Below, in pieces: positions 39,811 through 52,300 of a stretch of 64,000 nt of DNA. Positions within the stretch are counted from its first letter, which is position 1, and each line of letters opens with the position of its first letter. The position numbers and the translations under genes were made by a program. The stretch spans positions 682,001-746,000 of the forward strand of contig JAUPFP010000053.1 of the NCBI GenBank assembly GCA_036925085.1, read 5' to 3'. The DNA comes from Brachycybe producta (lineage: Eukaryota; Arthropoda; Diplopoda; Playtdesmida; Andrognathidae). The notes under the pieces are model-generated. The model worked only from the letters and a program-made list of their open reading frames with translations, had not been told where the DNA came from and made no database searches.

Positions 39811-42360
39811 CTTAAACTTAAAATTCAACTTTAACATCAACTTCAACTTCAACTTTAATTTCAACTGAAACTTTAACTTCAACTTGATCTTCAACTTGAA
39901 CTTCAACTTGAACTTCAACTTGAACTTCAACTTCAACTTCAATTAAAATTTCAATTTCATCTTCAACTTCAACTTTAATTTTAAATTCAATATCAACTTG
40001 AACTTGAACTTCAACTTGAACTTAATATTCAACTTCAAGTTCAAATTCAAGTTCAACATCAACTTCAACTTCAACTTCAACTTCAACTTCAACTTCAACT
40101 TCAACTTCAACTTCAACTTCAACTTTAACTGCAACTTCAACTTCAACTTCAACTTTAATTTCAACTTCAACTTCAACTTCAACTTTAACTGCAACTTCAA
40201 CTTCAACTTTAACTTCATCTTCAACTTCAACTTCAACTTAAACTTAAAATTCAACTTTAACATCAACTTCAACTTCAACTTTAATTTCAACTGAAACTTT
40301 AACTTCAACTTGAACTTCAACTTGAACTTCAACTTGAACTTCAACTTGAACTTCAACTTGAACTTCAACTTCAACTTCAATTTCAATTTCAATTTCATCT
40401 TCAACTTCAACTTTAATTTTAAATTCAATATCAACTTGAACTTGAACTTCAACTTGAACTTAATATTCAACTTCAAGTTCAACTTCAACTTCAACTTCAA
40501 CTTCAACTTCAAATTTAACTTCAACTTCAACTTCAACTTCAACTACAATTTTATATTCAAGTTCAACTTCAATTTCATTTTCAAGTTCAACTTCAATTTC
40601 ATATTCAAGTTCAACTTCAATTTCATATTCAAGTTCAACTTCAACTTCGAATTCAACTTCAACTTCAACTTTAAATTCAACTTTAAATTCAACTTCAACT
40701 TCAACTTCAACTTCAACTTCAAATTCAACTTCAGCTTCAACTTCAACTTCAACTTCAACTTCAACATCAACTTCAACTTCAACTTCAAATTCAACTTCAA
40801 ATTCAACTTTAACATCAACTTCAACTTCAACTTCAAATTCAACTTCAAATTCAACTTCAAATTCAACTTCAAATTCAACTTCAAATTCAACTTCAAATTC
40901 AACTTCAAATTCAACTTCAAATTCAACTTCAACTTCATCTTCAACTTCAACTTCAACTTTAACTTCATCTTCAACTTCAACTTCAACTTCAACTTAAAAT
41001 TCAACTTCAACTTCATCTTCAACTTCAACTTTAATTTCAACATAAACTTTAACTTCAACTTTAACTTTAACTTCAACTTTAACTTCAAATTCAACTTCAA
41101 CTTCAAATTCAACTTTAACTTCAATTTCAACTTTAACTTCAATTTCAACTTTGACTTCAAGTTCAACTTCGACTTCAACTTCAACTTCAACTTCAAAGTC
41201 AACTTCAACTTCAAATTTAACTTCAACTTCGACTTCAACTTCAACTTCAACTTCAACTTCAAATACAACTTCAACTTCAACTTCAACTTCAAATTTAACT
41301 TCAACATCAACTTCAACTTCAACTTCAAATTCAACTTCAACTTCAAATTCAACTTCAACTTCAACTTCAACTTCAACTTCAACTTTAACTTCATCTTCAA
41401 CTTCAACTTCAAACTCAACTTCAATTTCATCTTCAACTTCAACTTCAACTTCAACTTCAACTTCAAATTAAAATTCAACTTCAACTTCAACTTCAATGTC
41501 AACTTCAACTTCAACTTCAAATTTAACTTCAACTTCAACTTCGACTTCAACTTCAACTTCAACTTCAAATTCAACTTCAACTTCAACTTCAACTTCAACT
41601 TCAACTTCAAATTCAACTTCAACATCAACTTCAACTTTAATGTCAACTTCAACTTCAACTTCAAATTTAAATTCAACTTCAACTTCGACTTCAACTTCAA
41701 CTTCAACTTCAACTTCAACTTCAAATTCAACTTCATCTTCAACTTCAACTTCAACTTTAACTTCATCTTCAACTTCAACTTCAACTTCAAATTAAAATTC
41801 AACTTTAACTTCAAATTCAACTTCAACTTTAATTTCAACTTAAACTTTAACTTCAACTTTAACTTCAACTTCAACTTTAACTTCAAATTCAACTTCAAAT
41901 TCAAATTCAACTTCAACTTCAACTTCAACTTCAACTTCAACTACAATTTCATATTCAAGTTCAACTTCAGTTTCATATTCAAGTTCAAATTCAACTTCAA
42001 CTTCATCTTTAACTTCAACTTCAACTTTAACTTCATCTTCAACTTCAACTTCAACTTCAAATTCAACTTCAAATTCAACTTCAAATTCAACTTCAAATTC
42101 AACTTCAAATTCAACTTCAAATTCAACTTCAACTTCGTCTTCAACTTCAACTTCAACTTTAACTTCATCTTCAACTTCAACTTCAACTTCAAATTAAAAT
42201 TCAACTTTAACTTCAACTTCAATTTCAAATTTAACTTCAACTTCAACTTCGACTTCAAATTCAACTTCAAATTCAACTTCAACTTCATCTTCAACTTCAA
42301 CTTCAACTTTAACTTCATCTTCAACTTCAACTTCAACTTCAACTTAAAATTTAACTTCAA
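39811..42360 (+). repeat. 2508-base HOR unit 3, with doubled G-boxes 9 and 10
   Basis: Repeats unit 2 at an offset of 2508 (boxes at 39811 and 40237, 426 apart; GAATTC 38141/40649; TTTGACTTCAAG segment 38631/41151, offset 2520). The doubled G-box was therefore already present before the 2508-base duplication. Box 9 has CAATTAAAATTTC near 39943 where box 7 has the one-base break. This is the last G-box in the window. Confidence 0.8.
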
Positions 42361-45300
42361 CTTCAACTTCAACTTTAATTTCAACTTAAACTTTAACTTC
42401 AACTTTCACTTTAACTTCAACTTTAACTTCAAATTCAACTTCAACTTCAAATTCAACTTAAACTTCAATTTCAACTTTAACTTCAATTTCAACTTTGACT
42501 TCAAGTTCAACTTCGACTTCAACTTCAACTTCAACTTCAACTTCAACTTCAAATTCAACTTCAACATCAACTTCAACTTCAACTTCAAATTCAACTTCAA
42601 ATTCAACTTCAACTTCAACTTCAACTTCAACTACAATTTCATATTCAAGTTCAACTTCAGTTTCATATTCAAGTTCATCTTCAATTTCATATTCAAGTTC
42701 AACTTCAACTTCAAATTCAACTTCAACTTCAACTTTAAATTCAACTTTAAATTCAACTTCAACTTCAACTTCAACTTCAACTTCAATTTCAACTTCAGCT
42801 TCAACTTCAACTTCAACTTCAACTTCAAACTCAACTTCAACTTCATCTTCAACTTAAACTTCAACTTCAACTTCAACTTCAACTTAAAATTCAACATCAA
42901 CTTCAACTTCAATGTCAACTTCAACTTCAAATTTAACTTCAACTTCAACTTCGACTTCTACTTCAACTTCAACTTCAACTTCAAATTCAACTTCAACTTC
43001 AACTTCAACTTCAACTTCAAATTCAACTTCAACATCAACTTCAGCTTCAATGTCAACTTCAACTTCAACTTCAAATTTAACTTCAACTTCAACTTCGACT
43101 TCAACTTCAACTTCAACTTCAACTTCAAATTCAACTTCAACTTCAACTTCAACTTCAAATTCAACTTCAACATCAACTTCAAATTCAACTTCAAATTCAA
43201 CTTCAAATTCAACTTCAAATTCAACTTCAAATTCAACTTCAAATTCAACTTCAACTTCATCTTCAACTTCAACTTCAACTTTAACTTCATCTTCAACTTG
43301 AACTTCAACTTCAAATTAAAATTCAACTTTAACTTCAACTTCAACTTTAACTTTAATTTCAACTTAAACTTTAACTTCAACTTTAACTTCAACTTCAACT
43401 TTAACTTCAAATTCTACTTCAAATTCAAATTCAACTTCAAATTCAAATTCAACTTCAACTTCAACTTCAACTTCAACTACAATTTCATATTCAAGTTCAA
43501 CTTCAGTTTCATATTCAAGTTCAAATTCAACTTCAACTTCATCTTGAACTTCAACTTCAACATTAACTTCATCTTCAACTTTAACTTCAACTTCAACTTC
43601 AAATTTAACTTCAACTTCAACTTCAACTTCAACTTCAACTTCAACTACAATTTCATATTCAAGTTCAACTTCAGTTTCATATTCAAGTTCAAATTCAACT
43701 TCAACTTCATCTTCAACTTCAACTTCAAATTCAACTTCAGCTTCAACTTTAACTTCAACTTCAACTTCAACTTCAACTTCAACTTCAAATTCAACTTCAA
43801 ATTCAACTTTAACATCAACTTCAACTTCAACTTCAAATTCAACTTCAAATTCAACTTCAAATTCAACTTCAACTTCATCTTCAACTTCAACTTCAACTTT
43901 AACTTCATCTTCAACTTCAACATCAACTTCAACTTAAAATTCAACTTCAACTTCATCTTCAACTTCAACTTTAATTTCAACTTAAACTTTAACTTCAACT
44001 TTAACTTTAACTTCAACTTTAACTTCAAATTCAACTTCAACTTCAAATTCAACTTTAACTTCCTTTTCAACTTTAACTTCAATTTCAACTTTGACTTCAA
44101 GTTCAACTTCGACTTCAACTTCAACTTCAACTTCAAAGTCAACTTCAACTTCAAATTTAACTTCAACTTCGACTTCAACTTCAACTTCAACTTCAACTTC
44201 AACTTCAACTTCAAATTCAACTTCAACTTCAACTTCAACTTCAACTTCAAATTTAACTTCAACATCAACTTCAACTTCAACTTCAAATTCAACTTCAACT
44301 TCAAATTCAACTTCAACTTCAACTTCAACTTCAACTTCAACTTTAACTTCATCTTCAACTTCAACTTCAAACTCAACTTCAATTTCATCTTCAACTTCAA
44401 CTTCAACTTCAACTTCAACTTCAAATTAAAATTCAACTTCAACTTCAACTTCAATGTCAACTTCAACTTCAACTTCAAATTTAACTTTAACTTCAACTTC
44501 GACTTCAACTTCAACTTCAACTTCAAATTCAACTTCAACTTCAACTTCAACTTCAATTTCAAATTCAACTTCAACATCAACTTCAACTTCAATGTCAACT
44601 TCAACTTCAACTTCAAATTTAAATTCAACTTCAACTTCGACTTCAACTTCAACTTCAACTTCAACTTCAACTTCAAATTCAACTTCATCTTCAACTTCAA
44701 CTTCAACTTTAACTTCATCTTCAACTTCAACTTCAACTTCAACTTCAACTACAATTTCATATTCAAGTTCAACTTCAGTTTCATATTCAAGTTCAAATTC
44801 AACTTCAACTTCATCTTCAACTTCAACTTCAACTTTAACTTCATCTTCAACTTCAACTTCAACTTCAAATTCAACTTCAAATTCAACTTCAAATTCAACT
44901 TCAAATTCAACTTCAAATTCAACTTCAACTTCATCTTCAACTTCAACTTCAACTTTAACTTCATCTTCAACTTCAACTTCAACTTCAAATTAAAATTCAA
45001 CTTTAACTTCAACTTCAACTTCAACTTCAACTTCAACTTCAAATTTAACTTCAACATCAACTTCAACTTCAACTTCAAATTCAACTTCAACTTCAAATTC
45101 AACTTCAACTTCAACTTCAACTTCAACTTCAACTTTAACTTCATCTTCAACTTCAACTTCAAACTCAACTTCAATTTCATCTTCAACTTCAACTTCAACT
45201 TCAACTTCAAATTAAAATTCAACTTCAACTTCAACTTCAATGTCAACTTCAACTTCAACTTCAACTTCAAATTCAACTTCAACTTCAACTTCAACTTCAA

Positions 45301-47580
45301 CTTCAAATTCAACTTCAACATCAACTTCAACTTCAATGTCAACTTCAACTTCAACTTCAAATTTAAATTCAACTTCAACTTCGACTTCAACTTCAACTTC
45401 AACTTCAACTTCAACTTCAAATTCAACTTCATCTTCAACTTCAACTTCAACTTTAACTTCATCTTCAACTTCAACTTTAACTTCATCTTCAACTTCAACT
45501 TCAACTTCAAATTCAACTTCAAATTCAACTTCAAATTCAACTTCAAATTCAACTTCAAATTCAACTTCAAATTCAACTTCAACTTCATCTTCAACTTCAA
45601 CTTCAACTTTAACTTCATCTTCAACTTCAACTTCAACTTCAAATTAAAATTCAACTTTAACTTCAAATTCAACTTCAAATTCAACTTCAAATTCAACTTC
45701 AAATTCAACTTCAAATTCAACTTCAAATTCAACTTCAAATTCAAATTCAACTTCATCTTCAACTTCAACTTCAACTTTAACTTCATCTTCAACTTCAACT
45801 TTAACTTCATCTTCAACTTCAACTTCAACTTCAAATTCAACTTCAAATTCAACTTCAAATTCAACTTCAAATTCAAGTTCAAATTCAACTTCAACTTCAT
45901 CTTCAACTTCAACTTCAACTTTAACTCCATCTTCAACTTCAACTTCAACTTCAAATTCAACTTCAAATTCAACTTCAAATTCAACTTCAAATTCAACTTC
46001 AAATTCAACTTCAAATTCAACTTCAAATTCAACTTCAACTTCATCTTCAACTTCAACTTCAACTTTAACTTCATCTTCAACTTCAACTTCAACTTCAAAT
46101 TAAAATTCAACTTTAACTTCAACTTCAACTTCAACTTCAACTTCAACTTCAAATTTAACTTCAACATCAACTTCAACTTCAACTTCAAATTCAACTTCAA
46201 CTTCAAATTCAACTTCAACTTCAACTTCAACTTCAACTTCAACTTTAACTTCATCTTCAACTTCAACTTCAAACTCAACTTCAATTTCATCTTCAACTTC
46301 AACTTCAACTTCAACTTCAACTTCAACTTCAACTTCAAATTCAACTTCAACTTCAACTTCAACTTCAAATTTAACTTCAACATCAACTTCAACTTCAACT
46401 TCAAATTCAACTTCAACTTCAAATTCAACTTCAACTTCAACTTCAACTTCAACTTTAAATTCATCTTCAACTTCAACTTCAAACTCAACTTCAATTTCAT
46501 CTTCAACTTCAACTTCAACTTCAACTTCAACTTCAAAGTAAAATTCAACTTCAACTTCAACTTCAATGTCAACTTCAACTTCAACTTCAAATTTAACTTC
46601 AACTTCAACTTCGACTTCAACTTCAACTTCAACTTCAAATTCAACTTCAACTTCAACTTCAACTTCAACTTCAAATTCAACTTCAACATCAACTTCAACT
46701 TCAATGTCAACTTCAACTTCAACTTCAAATTTAAATTCAACTTCAACTTCGACTTCAACTTCAACTTCAACTTCAACTTCAACTTCAAATTCAACTTCAT
46801 CTTCAACTTCAAATTCAACTTTAACTTCATCTTCAACTTCAACTTCAACTTCAAATTAAAATTCAACTTTAACTTCAACTTCAACTTCAATTTTAATTTC
46901 AACTTAAACTTTAACTTCAACTTTAACTTCAACTTCAACTTTAACTTCAAATTCAACTTCAAATTCAAATTCAACTTCAACTTCAACTTCAACTTCAACA
47001 ACAATTTCATATTCAAGTTCAACTTCAGTTTCATATTCAAGTTCAAATTCAACTTCAACTTCATCTTCAACTTCAACTTCAACTTTAACTTCATCTTCAA
47101 CTTCAACTTCAACTTCAAATTCAACTTCAAATTCAACTTCAAATTCAACTTCAAATTCAACTTCAAATTCAACTTCAAATTCAACTTCAAATTCAACTTC
47201 AACTTCATCTTCAACTTCAACTTCAACTTTAACTTCATCTTCAACTTCAACTTCAACTTCAAATTAAAATTCAACTTTAACTTCAACTTCAATTTCAAAT
47301 TTAACTTCAACTTCAACTTTGACTTCAAATTCAACTTCAAATTCAACTTCAACTTCATCTTCAACTTCAACTTCAACTTTAACTTCATCTTCAACTTCAA
47401 CTTCAACTTCAACTTAAAATTTAACTTCAACTTCAACTTCAACTTCAACTTTAATTTCAACTTAAACTTTAACTTCAACTTTAACTTTAACTTCAACTTT
47501 AACTTCAAATTCAACTTCAAATTCAAATTCAACTTAAACTTCAATTTCAACTTTAACTTCAATTTCAACTTTGACTTCAA
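42360..47580 (+). repeat. About 4.7-kb HOR, copy 1
   Basis: Pairs with 47580-52300. Shared markers: GCTTCAATGTC 43044/47724 (4680), TTTGACTTCAAG segment 44091/48807 (4716), ATGTCAAC 44454/49170 (4716), TTAACTCCATC 45921/50542 (4621), AACAACAATTTC 46997/51630 (4633). The offset drifts by whole hexamers, showing internal gains and losses. It contains a three-copy TCATATTCAAG block with a TTCATCTTCAATTTC word near 42638-42705 that is missing from the second copy. Confidence 0.75.
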
Positions 47581-50500
47581 GTTCAACTTTGACTTCAACT
47601 TCAACTTCAATTTCAACTTCAGCTTCAACTTCAACTTCAACTTCAACTTCAAACTCAACTTCAACTTCAAATTCAACTTCAACTTCAACTTCAACTTCAA
47701 ATTCAACTTCAACATCAACTTCAGCTTCAATGTCAACTTCAACTTCAACTTCAAATTTAACTTCAACTTCAACTTCGACTTCAACTTCAACTTCAACTTC
47801 AACTTCAAATTCAACTTCAACTTCAACTTCAACTTCAAATTCAACTTCAACATCAACTTCAAATTCAACTTCAAATTCAACTTCAAATTCAACTTCAAAT
47901 TCAACTTCAAATTCAACTTCAAATTCAACTTCAACTTCATCTTCAACTTCAACTTCAACTTTAACTTCATCTTCAACTTGAACTTCAACTTCAAATTAAA
48001 ATTCAACTTTAACTTCAACTTCAACTTTAACTTTAATTTCAACTTAAACTTTAACTTCAACTTTAACTTCAACTTCAACTTTAACTTCAAATTCTACTTC
48101 AAATTCAAATTCAACTTCAAATTCAAATTCAACTTCAACTTCAACTTCAACTTCAACTACAATTTCATATTCAAGTTCAACTTCAGTTTCATATTCAAGT
48201 TCAAATTCAACTTCAACTTCATCTTCAACTTCAACTTCAACTTTAACTTCATCTTCAACTTTAACTTCAACTTCAACTTCAAATTTAACTTCAACTTCAA
48301 CTTCAACTTCAACTTCAACTTCAACTACAATTTCATATTCAAGTTCAACTTCAGTTTCATATTCAAGTTCAAATTCAACTTCAACTTCATCTTCAACTTC
48401 AACTTCAAATTCAACTTCAGCTTCAACTTCAACTTCAACTTCAACTTCAACTTCAACTTCAACTTCAAATTCAACTTCAAATTCAACTTTAACATCAACT
48501 TCAACTTCAACTTCAAATTCAACTTCAAATTCAACTTCAAATTCAACTTCAAATTCAACTTCAAATTCAACTTCAAATTCAACTTCAACTTCATCTTCAA
48601 CTTCAACTTCAACTTTAACTTCATCTTCAACTTCAACTTCAACTTCAACTTAAAATTCAACTTCAACTTCATCTTCAACTTCAACTTTAATTTCAACTTA
48701 AACTTTAACTTCAACTTTAACTTTAACTTCAACTTTAACTTCAAATTCAACTTCAACTTCAAATTCAACTTTAACTTCCTTTTCAACTTTAACTTCAATT
48801 TCAACTTTGACTTCAAGTTCAACTTCGACTTCAACTTCAACTTCAACTTCAAAGTCAACTTCAACTTCAAATTTAACTTCAACTTCGACTTCAACTTCAA
48901 CTTCAACTTCAACTTCAACTTCAACTTCAAATTCAACTTCAACTTCAACTTCAACTTCAACTTCAAATTTAACTTCAACATCAACTTCAACTTCAACTTC
49001 AAATTCAACTTCAACTTCAAATTCAACTTCAACTTCAACTTCAACTTCAACTTCAACTTTAACTTCATCTTCAACTTCAACTTCAAACTCAACTTCAATT
49101 TCATCTTCAACTTCAACTTCAACTTCAACTTCAACTTCAAATTAAAATTCAACTTCAACTTCAACTTCAATGTCAACTTCAACTTCAACTTCAAATTTAA
49201 CTTCAACTTCAACTTCGACTTCAACTTCAACTTCAACTTCAAATTCAACTTCAACTTCAACTTCAACTTCAATTTCAAATTCAACTTCAACATCAACTTC
49301 AACTTCAATGTCAACTTCAACTTCAACTTCAAATTTAAATTCAACTTCAACTTCGACTTCAACTTCAACTTCAACATTCAACTTCAACTTCAAATTCAAC
49401 TTCATCTTCAACTTCAACTTCAACTTTAACTTCATCTTCAACTTCAACTTCAACTTCAACTTCAACTACAATTTCATATTCAAGTTCAACTTCAGTTTCA
49501 TATTCAAGTTCAAATTCAACTTCAACTTCATCTTCAACTTCAACTTCAACTTTAACTTCATCTTCAACTTCAACTTCAACTTCAAATTCAACTTCAAATT
49601 CAACTTCAAATTCAACTTCAAATTCAACTTCAAATTCAACTTCAAATTCAACTTCAACTTCATCTTCAACTTCAACTTCAACTTTAACTTCATCTTCAAC
49701 TTCAACTTCAACTTCAAATTAAAATTCAACTTTAACTTCAACTTCAACTTCAACTTCAACTTCAACTTCAAATTTAACTTCAACATCAACTTCAACTTCA
49801 ACTTCAAATTCAACTTCAACTTCAAATTCAACTTCAACTTCAACTTCAACTTCAACTTCAACTTTAACTTCATCTTCAACTTCAACTTCAAACTCAACTT
49901 CAATTTCATCTTCAACTTCAACTTCAACTTCAACTTCAAATTAAAATTCAACTTCAACTTCAACTTCAATGTCAACTTCAACTTCAACTTCAACTTCAAA
50001 TTCAACTTCAACTTCAACTTCAACTTCAACTTCAAATTCAACTTCAACATCAACTTCAACTTCATCTTCAACTTCAACTTCAACTTTAACTTCATCTTCA
50101 ACTTCAACTTTAACTTCATCTTCAACTTCAACTTCAACTTCAAATTCAACTTCAAATTCAACTTCAAATTCAACTTCAAATTCAACTTCAAATTCAACTT
50201 CAAATTCAACTTCAACTTCATCTTCAACTTCAACTTCAACTTTAACTTCATCTTCAACTTCAACTTCAACTTCAAATTAAAATTCAACTTTAACTTCAAA
50301 TTCAACTTCAAATTCAACTTCAAATTCAACTTCAAATTCAACTTCAAATTCAACTTCAAATTCAAATTCAACTTCATCTTCAACTTCAACTTCAACTTTA
50401 ACTTCATCTTCAACTTCAACTTTAACTTCATCTTCAACTTCAACTTCAACTTCAAATTCAACTTCAAATTCAACTTCAAATTCAACTTCAAATTCAAGTT

Positions 50501-52300
50501 CAAATTCAACTTCAACTTCATCTTCAACTTCAACTTCAACTTTAACTCCATCTTCAACTTCAACTTCAACTTCAAATTCAACTTCAAATTCAACTTCAAA
50601 TTCAACTTCAAATTCAACTTCAAATTCAACTTCAAATTCAACTTCAAATTCAACTTCAACTTCATCTTCAACTTCAACTTCAACTTTAACTTCATCTTCA
50701 ACTTCAACTTCAACTTCAAATTAAAATTCAACTTTAACTTCAACTTCAACTTCAACTTCAACTTCAACTTCAAATTTAACTTCAACATCAACTTCAACTT
50801 CAACTTCAAATTCAACTTCAACTTCAAATTCAACTTCAACTTCAACTTCAACTTCAACTTCAACTTTAACTTCATCTTCAACTTCAACTTCAAACTCAAC
50901 TTCAATTTCATCTTCAACTTCAACTTCAACTTCAACTTCAACTTCAACTTCAACTTCAAATTCAACTTCAACTTCAACTTCAACTTCAAATTTAACTTCA
51001 ACATCAACTTCAACTTCAACTTCAAATTCAACTTCAACTTCAAATTCAACTTCAACTTCAACTTCAACTTCAACTTCAACTTTAAATTCATCTTCAACTT
51101 CAACTTCAAACTCAACTTCAATTTCATCTTCAACTTCAACTTCAACTTCAACTTCAACTTCAAAGTAAAATTCAACTTCAACTTCAACTTCAATGTCAAC
51201 TTCAACTTCAACTTCAAATTTAACTTCAACTTCAACTTCGACTTCAACTTCAACTTCAACTTCAAATTCAACTTCAACTTCAACTTCAACTTCAACTTCA
51301 AATTCAACTTCAACATCAACTTCAACTTCAATGTCAACTTCAACTTCAACTTCAAATTTAAATTCAACTTCAACTTCGACTTCAACTTCAACTTCAACTT
51401 CAACTTCAACTTCAAATTCAACTTCATCTTCAACTTCAAATTCAACTTTAACTTCATCTTCAACTTCAACTTCAACTTCAAATTAAAATTCAACTTTAAC
51501 TTCAACTTCAACTTCAATTTTAATTTCAACTTAAACTTTAACTTCAACTTTAACTTCAACTTCAACTTTAACTTCAAATTCAACTTCAAATTCAAATTCA
51601 ACTTCAACTTCAACTTCAACTTCAACTTCAACAACAATTTCATATTCAAGTTCAACTTCAGTTTCATATTCAAGTTCAAATTCAACTTCAACTTCATCTT
51701 CAACTTCAACTTCAACTTTAACTTCATCTTCAACTTCAACTTCAACTTCAAATTCAACTTCAAATTCAACTTCAAATTCAACTTCAAATTCAACTTCAAA
51801 TTCAACTTCAAATTCAACTTCAAATTCAACTTCAACTTCATCTTCAACTTCAACTTCAACTTTAACTTCATCTTCAACTTCAACTTCAACTTCAAATTAA
51901 AATTCAACTTTAACTTCAACTTCAATTTCAAATTTAACTTCAACTTCAACTTTGACTTCAAATTCAACTTCAAATTCAACTTCAACTTCATCTTCAACTT
52001 CAACTTCAACTTTAACTTCATCTTCAACTTCAACTTCAACTTCAACTTAAAATTTAACTTCAACTTCAACTTCAACTTCAACTTTAATTTCAACTTAAAC
52101 TTTAACTTCAACTTTAACTTTAACTTCAACTTTAACTTCAAATTCAACTTCAAATTCAAATTCAACTTAAACTTCAATTTCAACTTTAACTTCAATTTCA
52201 ACTTTGACTTCAAGTTCAACTTCGACTTCAACTTCAACTTCAATTTCAACTTCAGCTTCAACTTCAACTTCAACTTCAACTTCAAACTCAACTTCAACTT
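47580..52300 (+). repeat. About 4.7-kb HOR, copy 2
   Basis: Sister of 42360-47580. Near 47590-47605 it lacks about 396 bases (66 hexamers) that copy 1 has between about 42510 and 42785, because the marker offset drops from about 5076 to 4680 there. It contains the rare one-base insertion near 49374 (ACATTCAAC), which shifts the hexamer register for the rest of the array. From about 50 kb it also forms the first member of the roughly 3.1-kb family. Confidence 0.75.
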
